This document shows, in pieces, positions 55,811-64,000 of a DNA stretch of 64,000 nt. The stretch lies in assembly GCA_963705835.1 (NCBI GenBank), contig CAVPLC010000037.1, forward strand, positions 62,001 through 126,000, written 5' to 3'. Each line of letters begins with the position of its first letter. Position 1 is the stretch's first letter. The notes beneath the pieces were generated by a model. It made no database searches. It had not been told where the DNA came from and worked only from the letters and a program-made list of their open reading frames with translations. Source of the stretch: Palsa-504 sp963705835. Its GTDB lineage: Bacteria; Actinomycetota; Actinomycetes; Streptosporangiales; Streptosporangiaceae. Both the position numbers and the translations under genes were made by a program.

Positions 55811-58225
55811 TTAACGCCACCAGGGCTGGCGGCGCTGCTCGGCGACGTGCGAGGCCGGGCCGGTGATCCCGTCCGCGTGCGAGCTCAGGTGCTGCAGGTG
55901 CTCGTGCACCCAGAGCAGGTGCGGATGATGGCGCGTCGTGATGATCCGCACCAGGTCCGTATCGCCAGCCCTACCCTCCCCGTCAGCGTCGTTCATTCCA
56001 TCCGGACCAGCGGCCGCCAGCGCGGCGCTCACCTCGGCGACAGCGCTGGCCTCCTCGCCGTTCGCCCCGGCCGAAGCGCTCGTCCCGTTCAGGCCGGTGA
56101 ACGCCGGCACGGCGACCGGGAGCACCACCTCATGAGCCGCTGGCCGTCCCACCAGCACCGCGACCCGTTCGTAGAACGCCGCCAGGTCGGCGGCGGCCCG
56201 GGTCAGCGCGTTACGCGCGTAGGCCATGCCGCGCTGGTGGTGGTGCCGGGCGTGCGGCGGGGCCTGCAGTCCGGCCAGCGAGTACGCGGTCAGCCGCAGC
56301 CGCATCGTGGCCATCACCAGCATCCACAGGTCCTGCTTGGACAGGTGCTTGGCGCCCTGCTCGGCGAGGAAACCGCGCAGCGCCTCGTCGAGCCGGATCC
56401 CGGCGGTGACGGCGGCCGGGCCGGCGTCCGGCGGTTCCTGCCGGTTGCCCAGGGCCCAGTCGACCAACTGGGTCAGGTAGGCGGCCCCGATCCGGAACCC
56501 GTCGGCCAGATCGTCGCCGACCACCGAGGCCGCGCCGCGCGGCCAGAACAGCACGCCGACCGCCAGGCTCACCAGGCAGCCGAGCGCCACGTCCTGGATG
56601 CGGAGCAGGCCCACCTTCCACCCCACCGGCACGAGCAGGTTGAACAGCACCACGATGACGACGGTGAACGCGGCCTGCCCGAAGGTGAACGGCAGCGTCC
56701 CCGGTGCGTACGCGGCCACGGCAATGGCGATCGGCAGCGCCGTCCACAGCGCGGGCGTGCTGGTCCCGATGCCGAGCAGCAGCAAGGCGCCGACCACGAA
56801 GCCGATCACGGTGCCGCCCAGCGCGCGCAGCGCGGTGGACTCGGTGGACGCCGCGTTGGTGCGCAGCACCGACAGCGTGCCGAGCACCACCCAGAACCCG
56901 TGCTGGACCCCGGACACGTCCGCCACCAGGACCGCCGCGGCCAGAGCCACCGACGCGCGCAGGCTGTTCAGGAACCAGACCGAGCGGATGCTGGCGTGCC
57001 GGGTCAGGACGCCGAGCGCGCCGTACAGCGCGGCCACCCGCCGCTCGGACTCGGTCCCCTCGGGCTGGACCCCGTACCAGCCGCGGCGCCGCGCGGCGAT
57101 CGTCTCGGGGTCGGCCCTCCTGGTCGCGATCATCGAGTCGGCCACGATGTTCCGCACGACCAGGGAGATCGTCTGGGCGTGGAAGGCATGCCGGGCGGCG
57201 GCTTCCGCCGAGTCGTAGTCCCCGTCCGGGGCCGGCTCCCGGTGGTAGGCGGCGCTGGCCTCGCGCAGCCGTTCCATCTGGGTGATGTCGGGCAGCGGCG
57301 CGGCCCCTGCAATCCCGTCCTGGTCGGCCAGCAGGTCGCCGACCCGCCTGAGCAGCACGGCGGACTCGGCGATCAGGTCGCGGTCGGGCTGGGCCGCCCG
57401 GTCCAGGTTCGGGTGGCCGTCGGTGGCGTCGGCGACCAGGGTGGTGCACCACTCCAGGTACTGCACCACGCTGGCCAGCGCCTGGTCCGCGGTGGCCAGC
57501 CCGGTCGGCCGGTACGGCGTGCTGGCGAACGCGCTCATCAGCTCGTGCTTGGCGGCCTGGCAGGCCTGGTGGTCGGCCGGGGTCGCCGTGCCTGCAACGG
57601 ACGCGTCGAGCGCGGCGGCCAGCGCCCGCGCCGAGCCGGCCGCGGCCGCCCGCAGCCGGTCTCCCGGCGAGGGCGGCGAGAGCACCAGCACGGCCACCGT
57701 GGCCACGGCCGAGGCCAGCCACCAGCCCGCCAGCCGGTCGGGGATCGTGCTCACCGTGCCGGGCGTGGCCACCGGCAGCACGTAGGGGAATAGCGCGGCG
57801 ATGACCCCGGAGGCCGCGTTCGGCCCGGCCACCCCGGCGAAGAAGATGCCGAACACCACCGGGATCGTGACCAGCACGGCCAGCCACTTGACCCCGCTGA
57901 CCGCGGTGCCGATGATCAGCCCGAGGCTCCCGGTCACCGCCAGCCCGAAGTGAGCGATGACCTTATCCCGCCTGCTGCCGCCGAACGAGGCCACGACCAG
58001 GTGCGCGAACCCGCCGAACGCGGCGAACAGGGCCATCTGCAGGTTGCCGAAGCCCTCGTAGGTCAGCGCGAACAGCGAGGGAATGACGAGCACGGCGCGC
58101 AGCGTTCTAAACGCGGCAGCTTCCGACCAGACCGGCAGCCACACGGGCCGGGTCACCGATGGCGGGGCGGCGGGCTGCGGGGGGCGGCCCAGCGGCGGGC
58201 GGCGCGCGATGCTCATATCGGGCAT
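55811..58225 (-). CDS. FUSC-family (aromatic acid efflux-like) membrane protein
   Basis: This 804-residue protein has two hydrophobic blocks of about six helices each: residues 40-190 (LQMALFAAFGGFAHLVVASF) and 400-555 (HGFWVVLGTLSVLRTNAAST). Long cytoplasmic regions follow each, as in FUSC/YccS exporters. The second block holds the conserved VLRTNA...RALGGT signature. The C-terminus has a His-rich stretch (PPHARHHHQRG). The substrate is unknown. It is transcribed away from rpsO. Confidence 0.85.
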   Translation of the reverse strand: MPDMSIARRPPLGRPPQPAAPPSVTRPVWLPVWSEAAAFRTLRAVLVIPSLFALTYEGFGNLQMALFAAFGGFAHLVVASFGGSRRDKVIAHFGLAVTGSLGLIIGTAVSGVKWLAVLVTIPVVFGIFFAGVAGPNAASGVIAALFPYVLPVATPGTVSTIPDRLAGWWLASAVATVAVLVLSPPSPGDRLRAAAAGSARALAAALDASVAGTATPADHQACQAAKHELMSAFASTPYRPTGLATADQALASVVQYLEWCTTLVADATDGHPNLDRAAQPDRDLIAESAVLLRRVGDLLADQDGIAGAAPLPDITQMERLREASAAYHREPAPDGDYDSAEAAARHAFHAQTISLVVRNIVADSMIATRRADPETIAARRRGWYGVQPEGTESERRVAALYGALGVLTRHASIRSVWFLNSLRASVALAAAVLVADVSGVQHGFWVVLGTLSVLRTNAASTESTALRALGGTVIGFVVGALLLLGIGTSTPALWTALPIAIAVAAYAPGTLPFTFGQAAFTVVIVVLFNLLVPVGWKVGLLRIQDVALGCLVSLAVGVLFWPRGAASVVGDDLADGFRIGAAYLTQLVDWALGNRQEPPDAGPAAVTAGIRLDEALRGFLAEQGAKHLSKQDLWMLVMATMRLRLTAYSLAGLQAPPHARHHHQRGMAYARNALTRAAADLAAFYERVAVLVGRPAAHEVVLPVAVPAFTGLNGTSASAGANGEEASAVAEVSAALAAAGPDGMNDADGEGRAGDTDLVRIITTRHHPHLLWVHEHLQHLSSHADGITGPASHVAEQRRQPWWR

Positions 58226-58424
58226 TGCCTCAGTCTAAGAAGCTCGGACGGGACGCCTCAACGACAGCCTCGAGCCCGCGCGAAGACACGGCGCAACTGC
58301 TCAGCGGCTCGTGGTAGTGTGAAACGCTGCCCGGCGAGTAGCCATGGCAGACAGAGATGTGCTGCACCCTCATGCGGCCGTCTCGGGGGATCAACCCTCA
58401 TCGCGCCAATCCTTAAGGAGTCAC

Positions 58425-58694
58425 GTGCCGCTCGACACCGCCGCCAAGAAAGAGATCCTGGCGGAGTACGCGACCAGTGAGGGTGACACCGGTTCGCCGG
58501 AAGTCCAGGTCGCGCTGCTGACCAGGCGGATCAACCACCTGACCGAGCACCTGAAGGTGCACAAGCACGACCACCACAGCCGCCGCGGGCTGCTGCTGCT
58601 GGTCGGCCGTCGCCGTAGGCTGCTCAAGTACCTGGCCAAGAAGGACATCAATCGCTACCGTGCGATCAGGGAGCGCCTCGGCATCCGCCGCTAG
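58425..58694 (+). CDS. rpsO: 30S ribosomal protein S15
   Basis: The 89-residue protein is a full-length S15: EYATSEGDTGSPEVQVALL, INHLTEHLKVHKHDHHSRRG, LLLLVGRRRRLLKYLAKKD. It binds 16S rRNA helix h22. The GTG at 58425 is preceded by AAGGAG four bases away. The leader of about 100 bp after a possible promoter near 58310 could carry S15 autoregulation, but I could not fold it. It lies upstream of pnp, the usual order. Confidence 0.95.
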   Translation: MPLDTAAKKEILAEYATSEGDTGSPEVQVALLTRRINHLTEHLKVHKHDHHSRRGLLLLVGRRRRLLKYLAKKDINRYRAIRERLGIRR

Positions 58695-58757
58695 GCGGAC
58701 CCGTCAAACCCCGAGCCAGGACAACTGCATAACGAAAACACTGACATCCCGTAGCCC

Positions 58758-58780
58758 CCGGCCCCGAGCGCCAGGGCCGG
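58758..58780 (+). terminator. hairpin between rpsO and pnp
   Basis: CCGGCCC and GGGCCGG form a 7-bp perfect stem with a 9-nt loop, 64 bp after rpsO. It could be a terminator, or an RNase III-type processing site as found between rpsO and pnp in other bacteria. The rest of the 224-bp gap shows only the pnp ribosome site. Confidence 0.4.
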
Positions 58781-58918
58781 TCCTCGGTAGTGGTCCCCGG
58801 GTACCTCAGATCCCGAGGGCTTCGATCGAAGACCGGCCGGCTGTCCTAACGGGCGAGCTTGGCCACATGCGGCACGGCGGCGGGTGGGTGCGGGATCTAC
58901 CGCAAGGAGGTCTCACCC

Positions 58919-61303
58919 GTGGAGGGTGTCCGAAGCGCCGAAGCCGTCATTGACAACGGTGAATTTGGCGTCCATACGATCAGGTTCGAGACGGGCAGGC
59001 TAGCCCGCCAGGCCGCGGGTTCGGCCCTGGTAACGCTCGACGGCGAGACCGTGGTGCTCTCCGCCACCACGGCGTCCAGGCAACCCAAGGAGGGCCTGGA
59101 TTTCTTCCCGCTCACAGTGGACGTGGAAGAGCGGATGTATGCGGCGGGCCGGATTCCCGGCTCGTTTTTCCGTAGAGAGGGCCGTCCGTCCGAGGACGCG
59201 ATCCTCACCTGCAGGCTCATCGACCGGCCGCTGCGCCCGTCTTTCGTCAAGGGCCTGCGCAACGAGATCCAGATCGTCGAGACGATCCTCGCGCTCGACC
59301 CGCAGCACCTGTACGACGTGGTGGCGATCAACGCCGCCTCCATGTCCACCCAGGTGGCGGGCCTGCCGTTCTCCGGCCCCATCGGCGGGGTCCGGGTGGC
59401 CCTGATCAAGGGCCAGTGGGTGGGCTTCCCGACCCACGAGCAGCTCGCCCAGGCCACCTTCGACATGGTGGTCGCGGGCCGCACGCTGGAGGACGGCGAC
59501 GTGGCCATCATGATGGTCGAGGCCGAGTCGACCCCGGGGACGCTCAAGCTGCTCGCCGACGAGGCCGGCGGCGCCGTGGCGCCCACCGAGGACACCGTGG
59601 CCGAGGGCCTGGAGGCGGCCAAGCCGTTCATCCGGGCGCTGTGCGAGGCGCAGCAGCGGCTGGCCGCCGAGTCGGCGCAGGCCGAGGGCGCCGCGCACGC
59701 CGAGTACCCGGTGTTCGTGGACTACGCCGAGGACGTGTACGAGGCCGTGGCCCGCGAGGTGTCCGACGAGCTGGCCCAGGCGCTGACCATCGCGGGCAAG
59801 CACGACCGCGAGGCCGAGACCGACCGGGTCAAGGCGCTGGCCCAAGAGAAGCTCGCCGAGCAGTTCGAGGGCCGCGAGAAGGAGATCAGCGCGGCGTTCC
59901 GCTCGCTGACCAAGAAGCTGGTCCGGGAGCGGATCATCAGGGACGGCGTCCGCATCGACGGCCGCGGCCTGACCGACATCCGGCCGCTGTCCGCCATGAC
60001 GCACGTGCTGCCCCGGGTGCACGGCTCCGCGCTGTTCGAGCGGGGCGAGACCCAGATCCTCGGCGTGACCACGCTGAACATGCTCCGCATGGAGCAGATG
60101 ATCGACACGCTCAACCCGGAGCGCACCAAGCGCTACATGCACAACTACAACATGCCGCCGTACTCGACCGGCGAGACGGGCCGGGTCGGCTCGCCCAAGC
60201 GCCGCGAGATCGGGCACGGCGCGCTGGCCGAGCGGGCCCTGATCCCGGTGCTGCCGGCGCGCGAGGAGTTTCCTTACGCGATCCGGCAGGTCTCCGAGGC
60301 GCTCGGCTCGAACGGCTCCACGTCCATGGGCTCGGTCTGCGCCTCGACCATGTCCCTGCTCGACGCGGGCGTGCCGCTCAAGGACATGGTGTCCGGCATC
60401 GCCATGGGCCTGATCCACGAGGGCGGCCAGTACGTGACGCTGACCGACATCCTGGGCGCCGAGGACGCGTTCGGCGACATGGACTTCAAGGTGGCGGGCA
60501 CCGAGCAGGTCATCACCGCGCTGCAGCTGGACACCAAGCTCGACGGCATCCCCGCCTCGGTGCTGGCCGCGGCGCTCAAGCAGGCCCGCGGGGCCCGGAT
60601 GACCATCCTCGAGGTCATGCGCAGCGCCATCAGCCAGCCCAACGAGATGTCCCCCTACGCCCCGCGGATCATCACGATCAAGGTGCCGGTGGACAAGATC
60701 GGCGAGGTCATCGGGCCCAAGGGCAAGATGATCAACTCGATCCAGGACGACACGGGCGCCGAGATCACCATCGAGGACGACGGCACGATCTACGTCGGCG
60801 CCACCGACGGGCCCTCGGCCGAGGCGGCCCGGGCCGCGATCAACGCCATCGCCAACCCGCACATGCCCGAGGTGGGCGAGCGGTTCCTCGGCACGGTCGT
60901 CAAGACGACGACCTTCGGTGCCTTCGTGAGCCTGCTGCCCGGCAAGGACGGCCTGCTGCACATCACCCAGATCCGCAAGCTGCACGGCGGCAGGCGGATC
61001 GAGAACATCGACGACGTGGTCCACATCGGCGACAAGATCCAGGTCGAGATCCGCGAGATCGATGACCGGGGCAAGCTGTCGCTGGTCCCCGTCGAGGTCG
61101 TGGAGCGCGAGGCGGCCGGCGAGGACCTGTCCGGCGGCGACTCCCGCGGCGACCGCGGCGACCGCAATGACCGCCCCCGCGGCGACCGCGACCGCGGCGG
61201 CGACCGGGGCGGCGATCGCGGCGGCGACCGGGACCGCGGCGGCGACCGCGCCGACGGGCAGCGCCGGACGCGGCACCGCACCCGCGGCGGGCACCAAGAA
61301 TAG
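58919..61303 (+). CDS. pnp: polyribonucleotide nucleotidyltransferase (PNPase/GPSI)
   Basis: The 794-residue protein has the two RNase PH domains (TASRQPKEGLDFFPLTVDVE, GSFFRREGRPSEDAILTCRL, then GERGETQ-like FERGETQILGVTTL and GLIHEGGQYVTLTDILGAED). A KH domain (IGEVIGPKGKMINSIQDDTG) and an S1 domain (GERFLGTVVKTTTFGAFVSL) follow. The tail is a GDRGG/DRGGD repeat rich in Arg, Gly and Asp. I chose the GTG at 58919 with AAGGAGG eight bases upstream. It degrades and tails RNA, and actinobacterial homologues also make ppGpp. Confidence 0.95.
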   Translation: MEGVRSAEAVIDNGEFGVHTIRFETGRLARQAAGSALVTLDGETVVLSATTASRQPKEGLDFFPLTVDVEERMYAAGRIPGSFFRREGRPSEDAILTCRLIDRPLRPSFVKGLRNEIQIVETILALDPQHLYDVVAINAASMSTQVAGLPFSGPIGGVRVALIKGQWVGFPTHEQLAQATFDMVVAGRTLEDGDVAIMMVEAESTPGTLKLLADEAGGAVAPTEDTVAEGLEAAKPFIRALCEAQQRLAAESAQAEGAAHAEYPVFVDYAEDVYEAVAREVSDELAQALTIAGKHDREAETDRVKALAQEKLAEQFEGREKEISAAFRSLTKKLVRERIIRDGVRIDGRGLTDIRPLSAMTHVLPRVHGSALFERGETQILGVTTLNMLRMEQMIDTLNPERTKRYMHNYNMPPYSTGETGRVGSPKRREIGHGALAERALIPVLPAREEFPYAIRQVSEALGSNGSTSMGSVCASTMSLLDAGVPLKDMVSGIAMGLIHEGGQYVTLTDILGAEDAFGDMDFKVAGTEQVITALQLDTKLDGIPASVLAAALKQARGARMTILEVMRSAISQPNEMSPYAPRIITIKVPVDKIGEVIGPKGKMINSIQDDTGAEITIEDDGTIYVGATDGPSAEAARAAINAIANPHMPEVGERFLGTVVKTTTFGAFVSLLPGKDGLLHITQIRKLHGGRRIENIDDVVHIGDKIQVEIREIDDRGKLSLVPVEVVEREAAGEDLSGGDSRGDRGDRNDRPRGDRDRGGDRGGDRGGDRDRGGDRADGQRRTRHRTRGGHQE

Positions 61304-62593
61304 ATGGATACCGAACCAACCCCTGGTGTCCGGCGCACCGTCCTGCCCGGCGGGCTGAGGATCATTACCGAGTTCCTGCCCGCCGTGCGTTCGGTGGCGC
61401 TGGGCATCTGGGTCGGCGTCGGCTCCCGCGACGAGGACCAGGCGCACGCGGGCGCCACGCACTACCTCGAGCACCTGCTGTTCAAGGGCACCAGCCGGCG
61501 CACGGCGCTGGAGATCTCCTCGGAGATGGACGCGGCCGGCGGCGAGATGAACGCGTTCACCGCGAAGGAGTACACGTGCTACTACGCGCGGGTGCTCGAC
61601 GCGGACCTGCCGCTGGCCGTGGACATCCTGTCGGACATGGTGACCGGTTCGCTGATCGCCCCGAAGGACGTGGACGCCGAGCGCAACGTGGTCCTCGAAG
61701 AGATCGCGATGAACGAGGACGACCCCTCCGACACCGTGCACGAGGCGTTCACCGCCAAGCTGTTCGGTGACACCCCGCTCGGCCGGCCGATCCTGGGCAC
61801 CACGGACTCGATCAACGCGATCACCCGGGCCCAGATCTTCGAGCACTACCAGGCCCGGTACACCCCGGAGCACCTGGTGGTGGCCGCCGCGGGCAACCTG
61901 GACCACGACACCGTGGTCGAGCTGGTCCGCCAGGCCTTCGGCCCGGCCCTGGACCGGGCGGCCGAGCCCGCGGCGCCCCGGCTGAACGGCAGCCACGCCG
62001 GCTTCGGCGCCGCGGCCGGCGTCGGCACCGCCCTGATCTCCCGCGGCATCGAGCAGGCCAACCTGGTGCTCGGCTGTGAGGCCCTGGCCAGGACCGATAA
62101 CCGCAGGTTCGCGCTCGGCGTGCTGAACGCGGCGTTCGGCGGCGGCATGTCCTCCCGGCTGTTCCAGGAGGTCCGCGAGAAGCGCGGCCTGGCCTACTCG
62201 GTGTACAGCTTCTCCGCGCAGCACGCCGACACCGGCATGTGGGGCATCTACGTCGGCTGCCTGCCCGCCAAGGCCGACGAGGTGCTCGCCATCTGCGCCG
62301 AGGAGATCACCAGGGTCATCGACGGCGGCCTGACCGACGCCGAACTGGCCCGCGGCAAGGGCCAGGTACGCGGCTCGATCGTGCTGGGCCTGGAGGACCC
62401 GTCCTCGCGGATGAGCCGCCTGGGCAAGTCCGAGCTGGTCTACCCCAGGCTGGAGCCGGTCGACGAGGTACTCACCGCGATCGACGCGGTCACCCACGAC
62501 GACATCCGCGAGGTGGCCGGCGAGATCCTGGCCCGCCCCAAGGCCCTGGCCGTCGTCGGCCCCTTCGACGACCCCTCCGCCTTCCAGCCCTGA
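61304..62593 (+). CDS. M16-family zinc metallopeptidase
   Basis: The 429-residue protein has the inverted zinc motif HYLEHLLFKGT with the downstream Glu in ERNVVLEEIAMNEDDPSD. It has the second-domain R/Y element LFQEVREKRGLAYSVYSFSA. It is a processing-peptidase-like enzyme of about 430 residues with no signal peptide. The ATG follows the pnp TAG directly, and this pnp-M16-dapB order is common in actinobacteria. Confidence 0.92.
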   Translation: MDTEPTPGVRRTVLPGGLRIITEFLPAVRSVALGIWVGVGSRDEDQAHAGATHYLEHLLFKGTSRRTALEISSEMDAAGGEMNAFTAKEYTCYYARVLDADLPLAVDILSDMVTGSLIAPKDVDAERNVVLEEIAMNEDDPSDTVHEAFTAKLFGDTPLGRPILGTTDSINAITRAQIFEHYQARYTPEHLVVAAAGNLDHDTVVELVRQAFGPALDRAAEPAAPRLNGSHAGFGAAAGVGTALISRGIEQANLVLGCEALARTDNRRFALGVLNAAFGGGMSSRLFQEVREKRGLAYSVYSFSAQHADTGMWGIYVGCLPAKADEVLAICAEEITRVIDGGLTDAELARGKGQVRGSIVLGLEDPSSRMSRLGKSELVYPRLEPVDEVLTAIDAVTHDDIREVAGEILARPKALAVVGPFDDPSAFQP

Positions 62594-62704
62594 CCGCAGT
62601 CCACAACCATCGGGCCGTGTGGCCCACAGGGCCCGATAGACGGGCCCGGGGGCACACGAGGCCCACGCAACGAGCTTTCTGTCCACAGTCAGCGGGAGGC
62701 AGCG

Positions 62705-63448
62705 ATGACTAAGGTCGGCGTGCTGGGAGCCCGGGGGCGGATGGGGCGTGAGGTGATCAAGGCCGTCGCCGAGGCCGAGGACCTCGAGGTCGGGGCCGAG
62801 GTCGACCTGGGTGACAGCCTCGACGCGCTGACCGGATGCGACGTGGTGGTCGACTTCACCAACCCCGGCGCGGTCATGGACAACCTGCGCTGGTGCGTCG
62901 AGCACGGCCTGGACGTCGTGGTCGGCACGTCGGGCTTCGGCGAGGAGCGGCTGGACCAGGTGCAGGGCTGGCTCGCCGCCCGCCCGCACGTGCGCGTCCT
63001 CATCGTGCCGAACTTCTCCGTCGGCGCCGTCCTGATGATGCGCTTCGCCGCCCAGGCCGCGCGGTTCTTCGACTCCGCCGAGGTCATCGAGCTGCACCAC
63101 GCCAACAAGGCGGACGCCCCGTCCGGCACGGCGCTGCGCACCGCGGCCATGATCGGCGCGGCGCGCACCCAGGCGGGCCTCGGCGCGCCCCCGGACGCGA
63201 CCGCCGAAGCGCTGCCCGGCGCCCGCGGCGCCACCGTCGACGACGTGCACGTGCACTCGGTCCGGGTCGCGGGCCTGGTGGCGCACCAGGAGGTGCTGTT
63301 CGGCGGCCACGGCGAGACGCTGACCATCCGGCACGACTCGCTGGACCGCGCCTCGTTCATGCCCGGCGTCCTGCTCGCCGCCCAACGCCTCAAGACCCTC
63401 CCCGAAGGCCTCACCGTGGGTCTGGAGAGCCTGCTCGGGCTGGAGTGA
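62705..63448 (+). CDS. dapB: 4-hydroxy-tetrahydrodipicolinate reductase
   Basis: The 247-residue enzyme has the NAD(P) motif VGVLGARGRMGREVIKAV, GTSGF, NFSVGAVLMM, the catalytic region ELHHANKADAPSGTAL and the C-terminal SFMPGVLLAAQRLKTLPEGL. It reduces the DapA product in lysine and diaminopimelate synthesis. GGGAGG lies before the ATG. A gap of 111 bp separates it from the peptidase, so it may have its own promoter. Confidence 0.95.
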   Translation: MTKVGVLGARGRMGREVIKAVAEAEDLEVGAEVDLGDSLDALTGCDVVVDFTNPGAVMDNLRWCVEHGLDVVVGTSGFGEERLDQVQGWLAARPHVRVLIVPNFSVGAVLMMRFAAQAARFFDSAEVIELHHANKADAPSGTALRTAAMIGAARTQAGLGAPPDATAEALPGARGATVDDVHVHSVRVAGLVAHQEVLFGGHGETLTIRHDSLDRASFMPGVLLAAQRLKTLPEGLTVGLESLLGLE

Positions 63449-63516
63449 CCCAGCTCCGTTCGGATAAATAAGGACCGAAACCGGAGCGGCCGGAAGCATG
63501 GGTTACGGTCGGAAAC

Positions 63517-63735
63517 ATGTGCCGCAGCATCAAGACCCTTCGCCCGCCGTACGCCGAGCAGGTCACCGACGAGGACATCCGCGCCGCCGCCTTGCAGTAC
63601 GTGAGGAAGATCAGCGGCTTCCGCGTGCCCGCCGGGCACAACGCCGAGGCGTTCGGCCACGCGGTGGACGCCGTGGCCGCCGCCACCGCGACCCTCCTTG
63701 ACCACCTGGAAGTCCGCTCGTCCCGCGCATCGTGA
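63517..63735 (+). CDS. DUF2277 family protein
   Basis: This 72-residue protein begins MCRSIKTLRPPYAEQVTDED, the signature of the DUF2277 family, followed by AALQYVRKISGFRVPAGHN. The Cys at position 2 and the conserved basic patch are typical. The function is unknown. The start follows GGTCGGAAAC. Confidence 0.88.
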   Translation: MCRSIKTLRPPYAEQVTDEDIRAAALQYVRKISGFRVPAGHNAEAFGHAVDAVAAATATLLDHLEVRSSRAS

Positions 63736-63760
63736 CCGGCGCCCGGGGTAGGAGGCAGCC

Positions 63761-64000
63761 ATGAGGCTGATCCTCAACGTGATCTGGCTGGTCCTGTGCG
63801 GCTGGTGGATGGCCATCGCCTACGCGCTGGCCGGCCTGATCTGCTTCGCGCTGATCATCACGATCCCGTTCGGGATCGCCGCGTTCCGGATCGGCGGGTA
63901 CGTGCTGTGGCCGTTCGGGCGGCAGATCGAGCCGCGGCCGGACGCCGGGATCGGGTCGGCGATCGGCGACATCATCTGGATCGTGCTCATCGGGTGGTGG
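63761..64000 (+). CDS. YccF domain membrane protein (partial, runs off the window)
   Basis: The 80 codons present encode LILNVIWLVLCGWWMAIAYA, ICFALIITIPFGIAAFRIG and YVLWPFGRQI, the YccF domain. A second repeat begins at IIWIVLIGWW. The ATG follows GGTAGGAGGCAGCC. The gene lacks its 3' end. The family is a small inner-membrane protein of unknown function. Confidence 0.85.
   Translation, partial: MRLILNVIWLVLCGWWMAIAYALAGLICFALIITIPFGIAAFRIGGYVLWPFGRQIEPRPDAGIGSAIGDIIWIVLIGWW

Noticed and set aside
59000..63499. A 1499-codon open frame on the minus strand across pnp, the M16 peptidase and dapB
   Set aside because: It is exactly antisense to three clearly conserved genes and its product is a low-complexity mix of Gly, Arg, His, Val and Leu, as GC-rich third positions produce.

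Overview
The window is very GC-rich DNA from an actinobacterium (Actinomycetota). A Streptosporangiales- or Streptomyces-like lineage is my inference. The signs are GTG starts, a SARP/AfsR-type regulator, DUF1707, DUF4230 and DUF2277 proteins, an F420-type oxidoreductase, a mycothiol-dependent isomerase remnant, a bifunctional GPSI-type PNPase, and Hen1-Pnkp RNA repair. I saw no rRNA, tRNA, CRISPR array or prophage.

Layout. 0-2.6 kb: amidohydrolase, a VapBC toxin-antitoxin pair flanked by near-identical direct repeats, and a winged-helix-like protein. 2.9-8.2 kb: a DMT permease, then a minus-strand group (efeU-like iron permease, DUF929 thiol protein, VKOR, small protein, CtaG-like) suited to disulfide formation and oxidase assembly, with an IdeR/DtxR-like box upstream. 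8.2-9.0 kb: non-coding DNA rich in palindromes. 9-16.3 kb: SARP regulator, SerA-like dehydrogenase and a block of unrecognised genes between two copies of a dispersed repeat. 16.3-23.2 kb: a polyamine or gamma-glutamyl-amine catabolic cluster. 23.5-29.2 kb: XRE regulator/MFS pair, membrane protein and a Tat-exported GH127 hydrolase. 29.2-37.9 kb: an acyl-CoA catabolic island with its TetR regulator and three copies of a shared candidate operator. 38-43.2 kb: TetR/MFS efflux pair, a stand-alone LigD-type polymerase and a DUF2461 gene cut by an IS1595-family element with an exact 8-bp target duplication. 43.2-48.8 kb: MHYT sensor, CopA-like ATPase, DUF1707 protein, thymidylate-synthase-like gene and F420-type oxidoreductase. 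48.8-58.2 kb: DinB, Hen1-Pnkp, GNAT, a decayed isomerase gene, DUF4230 and FUSC transporter. 58.4-64 kb: core genes rpsO, pnp, M16 peptidase and dapB, then DUF2277 and YccF.

Many otherwise normal genes (VKOR, DUF929, amino-acid permease, MFS, GH127, DUF2461, thymidylate-synthase-like, Hen1) have single-base frameshifts. Nearly all can be repaired by changing the length of one short homopolymer, which points to long-read assembly errors rather than mass pseudogenisation. The IS insertion and the internally deleted isomerase gene are real lesions.
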